Shown here: piece by piece, positions 28,017 through 35,425 of the stretch
How positions within the stretch are numbered: the first letter of the stretch is position 1
Layout of the letters: the number at the start of each line of letters is the position of its first letter
From: Parashewanella hymeniacidonis
GTDB lineage: Bacteria; Pseudomonadota; Gammaproteobacteria; Enterobacterales; Shewanellaceae
Reading direction: 5' to 3'
Length of the DNA stretch: 42,102 nt
Assembly: GCF_016900895.1 (NCBI RefSeq)
Contig: NZ_JAFEUN010000028.1
Location: 1 to 42,102, forward strand
Made by a program: the position numbers and the translations under genes
The notes under the pieces: model-generated
Told to the model about the DNA's origin: nothing
Seen by the model: only the letters and a program-made list of their open reading frames with translations
The model's database searches: none

Positions 28017-30323
28017 TTAGCAAGACTTTCGCCAGAAAATAGATGAAAGTGCAGGAATAATAATTATTGCACCCAACATGTTAACTAAGAACATGAATGT
28101 TAATAAAATTCCCATGTCCATTTGGAATTTAAGAGCAGAAAACACCCAAGTACTCACACCAATAGCTAAAGTCAGACCAGTAAAAATCACTGCACTACCT
28201 CTTTCTTTAAGCGCTTCAAGGTAAGCTTTTTGAACATCAAGACCTTCCGAGAGTTTGACTGACATAGTAGATAAGATATAAATACCGTAATCAACACCTA
28301 TTCCAACACCTAAGGCAATAACCGGTAACGTACTCACTACTAAGCCAATATCTAAGAAAGTCATTAATGCTTGAGCAAGAGTAGAGACTACATATAAAGG
28401 AATGATTACTACGATGGTGGCTTTTAATGACTTAAAGCTCAATAAACATAAGATGAACACAGCGGCATATACATAAATCATCATTGGAAGCTGAGCTTCA
28501 GCAACCGCTTCGTTTGTAGCAGCCATGACACCGACAGGTCCAGACGCTAATTTAAACTTAATGTCGTCATTATCCAAAGCTTTCGAGATTAACTTAACTT
28601 TGTCGATTACCGTTTCAATAGTTTCAGCTTTATGATCTTCTAAAAAGATATAAACGGGCATCACTGAACAATCACGATTCAGCAGACCAGAGGTTGTTGG
28701 AATTCGACTGATAGCCTGACCCAATGTTGCAGTATTCCTAGGCAAGACAGCCCACTTCGCATTACCTTCATTGAAGCCAGCATTTACTTTCTTCGCCACT
28801 GAAGCAACACTAATTGTTGACTGTACTCCAGGAGTATTACTCATTAACCATTCAAATTGATCAACTCGATTGATGATGTCATGGTAAGTACAACCCTCTT
28901 CTTTTGTTTCAGCAATCACAGACATAACATCCGTTGTGATAGAAAACTTATCTGTTATAAAGGCAGTATCAAGGTTATAACGAGAATCGGAGTGAAGTGC
29001 CGGCGCCCCTTCATGCAAATCACCAACCTTCAGTCTTTGTGATTGATAAAAACCTAATCCATAAAGTACTGTGGTGATGGCTAGCACACTTACGGCATAT
29101 TTTGGAGTAGCAAACTTGGAGAGTGCAATCCAAACCTTTTCCGTCTTATCAATCTCTTTAGTGTTAACTTGTTTCTCTAAATGAGTAAACGAAAGTAAAA
29201 CAGGTAAAAGTATAAGATTAGTTAGAATAATGACCGCTACACCCAGTGATGCTGAAATCGCTAATTCTCGAATGATCCCAATATCGATGGCGAGTAAAGT
29301 TAAAAATCCAACTGTATCTGACAGTAATGCGACTCCACCAGGTACCAGCAAACTTCTGAAAGCTAATGTTGCTGCTACTTTTGTGGTATTTCCTGAAGCG
29401 ACACGCTTTTTAACCGCATTGATCATTTGCACGCCATGGCTAACACCGATAGCAAAGACTAAGAATGGAACCAATATCGACATTGGGTCTAACCCAAAAC
29501 CAACAACGGTTAATAAGCCTAATTGCCACTCGACAGCAACAAGACTACAAATCAATGGTAATACCGTGAGCAATAACGAACGAGAGAACAGATAAACCAT
29601 TATACCAGTGATCGCAATGGCAAAGAGGAAGAACAACAAAACCCCTTTTGCACCATCTGCTACATCACCCGCCATTTTAGAAAAACCAATAATATGGATT
29701 TTGATTTTATCTGACTCAAACTTTTTGCGCAGATCGTTCTCTAATTGTTCAGCGAGAGCAATAGTGTCCAGCTTTTCTCCCGTTTGAGGATCAAAGTCCA
29801 TGAGTTGGGCCGAAACCATCGCTGAGCTATAATTTTCAGCAACAAGGCGACCTACAATGCCTGCCTTTTCAATGTTCCCTCTCACTCGATCTAAATCAGA
29901 TTGTGAGTATGAAAAGTCAGCAGGAATCACGGGGCCACCGGCAAAACCATCCTCAACAACTTCAGTGAATCGAGTTGATGGTGAAAATAGTGATTTGACT
30001 TGAGCCCGATCGATACCTGGTATAAAAAATAATTGATCGTGAACATCTTTTAGTGTTTTAAAGAAGTGTTCATTGAACACGTCCCCACTCACATCTTCTA
30101 CTGCAACCATTACAGAGTTTGCACCACCAAAATCTTTTTGATGCTTCAAATAGGTCTGCATATAAGTATGTTGTAGCGGAATATTCTTGGTAAAGGCAGC
30201 ATCCATTTTGAGCTGGCTTGCCTGATAACCCAAAAATAATGAAGCAAGAATAAAAAATGAAATTACCCAACCACGGTGGCGAAAAAGGAAAGTTTCAACA
30301 CCATTTACAAATTTTTCTAACAT
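28017..30323 (-). CDS. RND/MMPL family transporter
   Basis: This is a 768-residue inner-membrane transporter of the RND superfamily, MMPL type, the group that includes hopanoid and lipid exporters such as HpnN. A first membrane helix (about 19-36) is followed by a large periplasmic domain, five to six helices (about 230-375), a second periplasmic domain (about 430-610) and a second helix bundle (about 615-765), the usual duplicated 12-helix layout. FAIGVSHGVQMINAV and the repeat counterpart VIALGVGIGVDYGIYILS are the conserved helix-4 type motifs. It is the last gene of the DUF1302-DUF1329-YCF48-RND run, 14 bases behind the YCF48 gene. The substrate is unknown; a hydrophobic or lipid cargo is inferred from family and partners. 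Confidence 0.9.
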   Translation of the reverse strand: MLEKFVNGVETFLFRHRGWVISFFILASLFLGYQASQLKMDAAFTKNIPLQHTYMQTYLKHQKDFGGANSVMVAVEDVSGDVFNEHFFKTLKDVHDQLFFIPGIDRAQVKSLFSPSTRFTEVVEDGFAGGPVIPADFSYSQSDLDRVRGNIEKAGIVGRLVAENYSSAMVSAQLMDFDPQTGEKLDTIALAEQLENDLRKKFESDKIKIHIIGFSKMAGDVADGAKGVLLFFLFAIAITGIMVYLFSRSLLLTVLPLICSLVAVEWQLGLLTVVGFGLDPMSILVPFLVFAIGVSHGVQMINAVKKRVASGNTTKVAATLAFRSLLVPGGVALLSDTVGFLTLLAIDIGIIRELAISASLGVAVIILTNLILLPVLLSFTHLEKQVNTKEIDKTEKVWIALSKFATPKYAVSVLAITTVLYGLGFYQSQRLKVGDLHEGAPALHSDSRYNLDTAFITDKFSITTDVMSVIAETKEEGCTYHDIINRVDQFEWLMSNTPGVQSTISVASVAKKVNAGFNEGNAKWAVLPRNTATLGQAISRIPTTSGLLNRDCSVMPVYIFLEDHKAETIETVIDKVKLISKALDNDDIKFKLASGPVGVMAATNEAVAEAQLPMMIYVYAAVFILCLLSFKSLKATIVVIIPLYVVSTLAQALMTFLDIGLVVSTLPVIALGVGIGVDYGIYILSTMSVKLSEGLDVQKAYLEALKERGSAVIFTGLTLAIGVSTWVFSALKFQMDMGILLTFMFLVNMLGAIIIIPALSSIFWRKSC

Positions 30324-30337
30324 GAAACGTCCCTATT

Positions 30338-31324
30338 TTATTTTTCTAAGACCGTTAAGCCATTAGTGCCAGCAAGCCAAATATTGCCATCTAACTCAGA
30401 TACACTTAGCAGGTTCACACCTTTAATTTGTTTCAAAAGTTTCACATCATCATCAAATGCTACTGAGTAAATAACACCAGAGTTTCCAACGAGTAAAAGA
30501 CCATTATCTTTTTTAAGAATGCTGTGGATGGTTGAATCATTTGGTAAAGTAACTTTTTTCCATGTGGAAAATGTTTTATCCGTTTTGAATAAATTTCCTC
30601 TTAGACCTGCAACATAAATGTGGTCACTTGTTTCAATCACACTGAACATCGAACCTTCGTATGGAAAATCAATTTGTTGAAATGAATGTCCAAAATCATC
30701 AGAAACTGCAATCATTCCAAGTTCACCAACGAGTAATAACCGGCCGTCATTTAAGAGTAAAATCTTATTAAAATGTGGAAGTAATGATCCTTTCTCTATT
30801 TCATAGCCTTCAGGATCAACGTCTTTCAATTCTTCTAAATAAGCTTGGTCATCAGGGTGAAGCAGCTCTAGGTGAAACTCTTCTCGCCAATTCTTTCCAC
30901 CATCTTTCGTCCGATAGAACAAACCATAGGCACCGACAGCAATACCATGCTTTTTATCAAAAAAAGTGACATCAAGAAATGGTTTTTCAATACTCTGAGA
31001 TTCAGATTGAGTTAACCATGTCATACCACCATCGGTGGTCTTGATAATCGTAGCATCGTGTCCAACCGCCCAACCAATTTGTGCATTCAACATGGTTGAA
31101 TTTGTGAGATTTACTGAAACAGGTGATTGAACCTGTTTCCAGCCATTTTCATAAATAAAAATATGACCACGTTCACCTACTGCAACATTTCGATCAATAT
31201 CAGTGACAAGAGAAGACAAAGCTTTGGGTTGAATTTGAGGGGTTGCGATGGAGAGTGTACTAGTTAAGAGGAAACAGAAACTCAAGCCAAAACCGACTTT
31301 TTTTAAAAAGTCATTGTTATTCAT
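30338..31324 (-). CDS. Periplasmic YCF48-like beta-propeller protein
   Basis: This is a 328-residue exported protein of the YCF48/BNR-repeat type. The ATG at 31324 (MNNNDFLKKVGFGLSF) is chosen over an upstream frame opening because AGGTAG lies 8 bases before it and a signal peptide starts there (cut near SIA-TP, about residue 27). Repeats of the form GWAVGHDATIIKTTDGGMTW, GIAVGAYGLFYRTKDGGKNW and LLLVGELGMIAVSDDFGHSF are the GxxG...S/TxDGGxxW blades of a propeller. In plants and cyanobacteria the family assists photosystem II assembly; here that role makes no sense. Position between the DUF1329 and RND genes suggests it is a periplasmic part of the same envelope machine, as in other proteobacteria. 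Confidence 0.85.
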   Translation of the reverse strand: MNNNDFLKKVGFGLSFCFLLTSTLSIATPQIQPKALSSLVTDIDRNVAVGERGHIFIYENGWKQVQSPVSVNLTNSTMLNAQIGWAVGHDATIIKTTDGGMTWLTQSESQSIEKPFLDVTFFDKKHGIAVGAYGLFYRTKDGGKNWREEFHLELLHPDDQAYLEELKDVDPEGYEIEKGSLLPHFNKILLLNDGRLLLVGELGMIAVSDDFGHSFQQIDFPYEGSMFSVIETSDHIYVAGLRGNLFKTDKTFSTWKKVTLPNDSTIHSILKKDNGLLLVGNSGVIYSVAFDDDVKLLKQIKGVNLLSVSELDGNIWLAGTNGLTVLEK

Positions 31325-31368
31325 ATAAATACTACCTTGAATATCGAAATTATAATTATGGGTAGAAT

Positions 31369-31397
31369 ATGCCACTCTTTAAAGCAAAGAGTGGCAT
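31369..31397 (-). terminator. 12-bp stem-loop between DUF1329 and YCF48 genes
   Basis: ATGCCACTCTTT and AAAGAGTGGCAT pair perfectly over 12 bp around a 5-nt loop. It starts 8 bases past the DUF1329 stop. There is no strong U-run on the minus strand, so it is more likely a partial terminator or mRNA-stabilising stem that sets expression of the first two genes above the last two. Confidence 0.6.
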
Positions 31398-31404
31398 TTT
31401 ACAA

Positions 31405-32769
31405 TTAACGAATACCGCGACGACGTAGAGCTGATGGAGTGAAATCAGCATCAGTTAGCTTCGCATCGAAGTTGTACATACGACCTTCGTTATCCAGTCC
31501 CATTGCAATGTAACGACGAGATTGAAGATCATGAAATACTTCTAAAGTACTCCACTGTGCAGGTACTTCGTAATAGTTCAAACCATGAGCAACGGCAACA
31601 CGATATAATTGATCTCGGTTGTCATAAAGATCAGCCGCAGAAATTTGCCAAGAATCTTCATCTATATAGAACACTCGAGTTTTATATAAATGGGAGACAC
31701 CTGGTTTAAGTGTCGCTTTTACTTCCCAAACACGATGTTTTTCCCAACGTACATATTCAGGATTAATATGGCCAGGTTTCAAAATTTGGTCATAAGTTAA
31801 CTTGTCTGAATGCAGACGGTAATCATTGTAAGGAATATAGATTTCTTTTTTCCCCACAAGATCCCAGTTGTAACGCTCAGGTGAACCGTTGAACATATCG
31901 AAATCATCGGTCGTTCTTAAGCCATCAGTTAACGTACCAGGGGTATCAAAAGCAACGTTTGGCGCTTTGCGAACACGGCGTTGGCCAGTGTTATACGTCC
32001 ATGCTTGACGAGGTTCTTTTTGTTGATCCATGGTTTCCTTTACAAGTAAAGCTGTACCTGCACGACGTGCTGGTTGTGTCACAACTTGCTTGAAATAGAA
32101 AAGCACATTATTTTCAGCCAGCTTCTGTGCGGTTTCATCAGGTCGAGTATATTTAAAGTGAATTTCTTCGTCATACTCCACAAGATTGTATGAACCGCCA
32201 GCAGTTGGTGCAGCTTGAGCACGAGACGTTTCAATATCAACACCACGGAAACGCAAAATGTGATTCCAAACGGCTTCTAAACCATTTTGTGGGATCGGGA
32301 ATGGAACACCAATTGCTGCGCCTTTTAAACCATTTCCGCCATCAATTAATTCAGCACGTGTCGCATTCGCTTTTGTTGCATCATAAACGTATTGCGGTGC
32401 AGCAGCACTTCGGCGAGTTTGGTACACATTCATTTTGTATGTATCAGGATACAACTCAAATAACGCATTTTGACCTGCAGTTAAGAAATCTTTGTACTGA
32501 GCTTTATTCGCATTAGTAATCGTGAACTCAATCTTATCATTTGGAAATGGATCGATATGATGATCACCTTTCTTAAAGCCAGCTACAGGTTTAGTGATAC
32601 CACCAGTCCATTTTGGAATTGAACCATCAGCATTACCGGCTACTTCACCACCAATCGGTGTTAATGTTGTGCCCAACTTCTTCGCTTCATCAGGTGAAAC
32701 TTTTGCCAATGCAGCTGGAGCAGTTAAAGCTAACATCACAGCTAATGACAGTAAGTTTTTTGTTTTCAT
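31405..32769 (-). CDS. DUF1329 family periplasmic protein
   Basis: This is a 454-residue exported protein. The ATG at 32769 is preferred (MKTKNLLSLAVMLALTAPAA, with AAGGATG about 6-9 bases upstream) over an ATG three codons earlier that sits on the ribosome site. The signal peptide is cut near ALA-K (residue 22), and no lipobox Cys is present. Family landmarks: LGTTLTPIGGEVAGN...IPKWTGGI, GVPFPIPQNGLEAVWNH, RRVRKAPNVAFD and EKHRVWEVKATLKPG. DUF1329 proteins have a LolA/LolB-like fold by family knowledge, a shape that can hold lipid chains, and are almost always next to DUF1302. It lies 12 bases after the DUF1302 gene and is followed by a 12-bp stem-loop. Confidence 0.9.
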   Translation of the reverse strand: MKTKNLLSLAVMLALTAPAALAKVSPDEAKKLGTTLTPIGGEVAGNADGSIPKWTGGITKPVAGFKKGDHHIDPFPNDKIEFTITNANKAQYKDFLTAGQNALFELYPDTYKMNVYQTRRSAAAPQYVYDATKANATRAELIDGGNGLKGAAIGVPFPIPQNGLEAVWNHILRFRGVDIETSRAQAAPTAGGSYNLVEYDEEIHFKYTRPDETAQKLAENNVLFYFKQVVTQPARRAGTALLVKETMDQQKEPRQAWTYNTGQRRVRKAPNVAFDTPGTLTDGLRTTDDFDMFNGSPERYNWDLVGKKEIYIPYNDYRLHSDKLTYDQILKPGHINPEYVRWEKHRVWEVKATLKPGVSHLYKTRVFYIDEDSWQISAADLYDNRDQLYRVAVAHGLNYYEVPAQWSTLEVFHDLQSRRYIAMGLDNEGRMYNFDAKLTDADFTPSALRRRGIR

Positions 32770-32781
32770 TAGTATCATCCT

Positions 32782-34830
32782 TTAAATCGAATACTTAATG
32801 TTGAAAGATACGTAATCACGATCTTCCAGTGCATTTGTTGTACCTACACCACCAAAGAAGTTGTTGTAGGAGATATCGGCTCCCCACTTGCTTTGATAAT
32901 CAAAGTTAATCCCAACGGCAACTGACTTCTTACCTTCGGTAAATAAGAATAATGGATCCGGCGTAATACCTTTAACATCGTGAGAAAAAATGACTCTAGG
33001 AGACATATTCACACCAGCGAATACATTGTTAAAGTCAGCTTTCGCTACAAAACGGTAACCCCAAGCAAAATCGGTTGGAAAAGGATTAGTTTCTGGACCG
33101 TTATGTAGGCCGTTTAATAAAAGGTCAGGAATTCCACCACCAGAACGTGCTGTACCAGGTCCATTTAAACGAAGTTCATCAGGATCTGGCATATCATGGA
33201 TCCAAATACCACCAAACTCAGCCAGTGCCACTAAGTTATCCATGCCAAAAGCACGACCAAACGAATGCGTTAATGTAAACTGCGCTTGAGTAGTATCACT
33301 ACGAATAAAGCCTTCTGCGTATTCACCAGAACCAACATCTGCTACATTGCGGCTGTATTGAGATATACCAGCTAACTCAGGACGATGGCCTGCTTTTGCT
33401 AATTGCTCTGGCATTGCGGTAAATAGTAACTCAACATCATCAATTTGTAGTGGTTCATCTTGACGATGCGAGATTTCACCCGCTAAAGAGGTATCGCCAA
33501 TCAGAGTATTAAAACTTAAACCGTAAAGCTTAATATCATCAGGAAAGACAATTTGGGCTTTAGAGAATGTCTGTAAATTAAGCAGTGTATCGCGATCAAT
33601 GCTACCAGCATTCTGACCTAGTACTGCTAGATCAGAAAGAATTGCCCCTGATCTGAAGTCAGCAGTTTTACCACTAATAAGTGGGCGACGGCTGTTATAC
33701 TTCAAGAAATAAAAGCCAAATTCAGTATCGTGAAGTTCTGGTGCATACCAGCTTAACTTAATACCATACTGTCCATCATCAGAGGCTTTACCATGATCAT
33801 CGACTAATGTGACTTTTGTCGTATATGCTAAAGCGAGAGGACCCAATTGCTCTGATGGAACTTGTCCGCTAGCAATCATTCCGCCAAGTTTATTGTACTC
33901 TTGAAGCAAGAAATCAAGGCTGATATCAGGGTTACCACTGAAGCCTAATTGAGCGTTATTCAGATAACCGCCATAACCAACAAAGTCATTGGTGCCAAAA
34001 AGCGAACCTGGTGTAGGAATCCAAATTGGCTCCCAATCATATTGATAGAATGCTTCTACAGAGACCTCATCTGTAATACCTAAAGAAGCCCAAACCATTC
34101 CTTGTGGTCTAAAGGCTTCTTTTAGTTCAGCACCTGGTTGATTCAAGATATTCAAATCAACAGGATTAATTACACCAATACCATGTGGGATCAGTGTACT
34201 TTCACCCCAAGAAATAACTTGGTTACCAACTCGCACAGATAACGGGTTTTTCCCATCATTTAAATCAAAGTTACCGTAAACGAATGCATCTAAAAGACGA
34301 ACATCTTTACACTGTACTTTTTCAGCCTGCTTATCTTCACAAGCATCATATTTATTGCCTGTTAACGGATCAACATAATCAAAATCTTTATCGTTTAATT
34401 TGCGGTCATAGAAATATAAACCACGAGCAAATAAACCAAAGTTTTTATACTCTAATGATAATTCATGTAAACCTTTAAAGATTTCTGAAAAAGTTTCACC
34501 ACTAGTATGAAGTTGATTGCTTAAATCATTGTTGGTTGAATACGAACCTGGATTGGCCCATATATCAGTGTTTTGATGAATCGTATTTCCGAAAGCGGTA
34601 TAGTTAGCCCAATTATAATTAGGCTGGTTTGCCTTACCGATTTGATCTTTCCAATTTCTATCTGAAACTCGCCAACTTGCACCAGCAGTCCAAGTGGAAT
34701 CGAACGTTCCAGATACTTCTCCCCAATCAAAAGAAGCTGCGTTAACGTTTGACAATAGTCCTAGAGACATTGCCGAAGCCACCCCCATGGCTAACGCAGA
34801 TCGGCGAAAGCCGCGTTGAGTCTTGTTCAT
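32782..34830 (-). CDS. DUF1302 family outer-membrane protein
   Basis: This is a 682-residue predicted outer-membrane beta-barrel. The ATG at 34830 (MNKTQRGFRRSALAMGVAS) is chosen because GGAG lies 10 bases upstream and a signal peptide follows, cut near NVNA-AS (about residue 31). The frame itself opens further up, at 34878. The mature part starts with FDWGEVSGTFDSTWTAGASW, then alternating hydrophobic strands with frequent Gly, Tyr and Trp, and NQVISWGESTLIPHGI, a DUF1302 landmark. The C-terminus (YVSFNIKYSI) is a strand-like end, though it lacks the usual terminal Phe. It is the first gene of the four-gene envelope cluster. It may be the outer-membrane exit or entry for the RND-driven substrate. 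Confidence 0.88.
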   Translation of the reverse strand: MNKTQRGFRRSALAMGVASAMSLGLLSNVNAASFDWGEVSGTFDSTWTAGASWRVSDRNWKDQIGKANQPNYNWANYTAFGNTIHQNTDIWANPGSYSTNNDLSNQLHTSGETFSEIFKGLHELSLEYKNFGLFARGLYFYDRKLNDKDFDYVDPLTGNKYDACEDKQAEKVQCKDVRLLDAFVYGNFDLNDGKNPLSVRVGNQVISWGESTLIPHGIGVINPVDLNILNQPGAELKEAFRPQGMVWASLGITDEVSVEAFYQYDWEPIWIPTPGSLFGTNDFVGYGGYLNNAQLGFSGNPDISLDFLLQEYNKLGGMIASGQVPSEQLGPLALAYTTKVTLVDDHGKASDDGQYGIKLSWYAPELHDTEFGFYFLKYNSRRPLISGKTADFRSGAILSDLAVLGQNAGSIDRDTLLNLQTFSKAQIVFPDDIKLYGLSFNTLIGDTSLAGEISHRQDEPLQIDDVELLFTAMPEQLAKAGHRPELAGISQYSRNVADVGSGEYAEGFIRSDTTQAQFTLTHSFGRAFGMDNLVALAEFGGIWIHDMPDPDELRLNGPGTARSGGGIPDLLLNGLHNGPETNPFPTDFAWGYRFVAKADFNNVFAGVNMSPRVIFSHDVKGITPDPLFLFTEGKKSVAVGINFDYQSKWGADISYNNFFGGVGTTNALEDRDYVSFNIKYSI

Positions 34831-35150
34831 TGTTGTCATTCTCCATAACCTGCAAAATTTCCATTTGATAACCTTCACTTGTAATTCTTATGGTAAAAGT
34901 ATCAAACAGGTGAACACATTGTTACAGGAATAGAGGGTGTTGGGCAAGACATAGGAACGATAAAAACGTTTTTATTTTTTCTTTATAAAACAAAGAGGAA
35001 ATACATTTTCATACGTATGTTTGAATAGGTTGCATTCTGATAAAGCGCAATCTAACAAAACGTATAACTATCTATTTTTAAAAGAAAATAAATAACACAG
35101 ATCAGACCAGATAACTTTTAACATACGCCGCTGCGTTTAAAGTATTTACT
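34831..35150. other. Gap upstream of the DUF1302 operon
   Basis: No gene is seen in these 320 bases. They hold a 16-bp perfect palindrome, ATAAAAACGTTTTTAT (34960-34975), and a weak TTAAAG-type hairpin near 35117-35142 behind the DUF2835 gene. The operon promoter should lie here on the minus strand; only poor candidates were found. Confidence 0.5.
34960..34975. promoter_or_regulatory. 16-bp palindrome upstream of the DUF1302 operon
   Basis: ATAAAAACGTTTTTAT is a perfect palindrome 130 bases before the DUF1302 start. It could be a repressor operator for the operon. With its T-rich flank it could also end transcription towards the operon from the DUF2835 side. Confidence 0.3.
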
Positions 35151-35366
35151 CTAAAGTTTTTCAATTTTTCGTAACGTTCCATTATCATCTATCTGTATCT
35201 TAAAATTTCCTTCAATGCCTTGAGGGGTCAAAAAAGGCTTAAAATGATAAGCGTTAATGTGCAATATGCGGCCATAATGTTCACGAACTTCTACCCTCTT
35301 AGCTACCCCTTGATAGTAAGGCAAAAAGTTGTCATAACTTACTGATAGTCTAAAATAAAATTCCAT
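35151..35366 (-). CDS. DUF2835 family protein
   Basis: This is a 71-residue cytoplasmic protein of unknown function. It matches DUF2835 throughout: FYFRLSVSYDNFLPYYQG at the start, INAYHFKPFLTPQGIEGNF in the middle and a Leu-Lys-rich end (TLRKIEKL). It follows pepN by 60 bases on the same strand, an arrangement common in Alteromonadales, with a stem-loop in between. No enzyme motif or membrane segment is visible. Confidence 0.85.
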   Translation of the reverse strand: MEFYFRLSVSYDNFLPYYQGVAKRVEVREHYGRILHINAYHFKPFLTPQGIEGNFKIQIDDNGTLRKIEKL

Positions 35367-35390
35367 AATAAAACTGTTTTTATAGAAATA

Positions 35391-35417
35391 CTCGCCATTC
35401 GTTGATCAAATGGCGAG
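35391..35417 (-). terminator. Stem-loop between pepN and DUF2835 gene
   Basis: CTCGCCATT and AATGGCGAG form a perfect 9-bp stem with a 9-nt loop, starting 9 bases past the pepN stop. The U-run is short and broken (GUAUUUCUAU), so some read-through into the DUF2835 gene is plausible. Confidence 0.6.
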
Positions 35418-35425
35418 CTTAGGTC

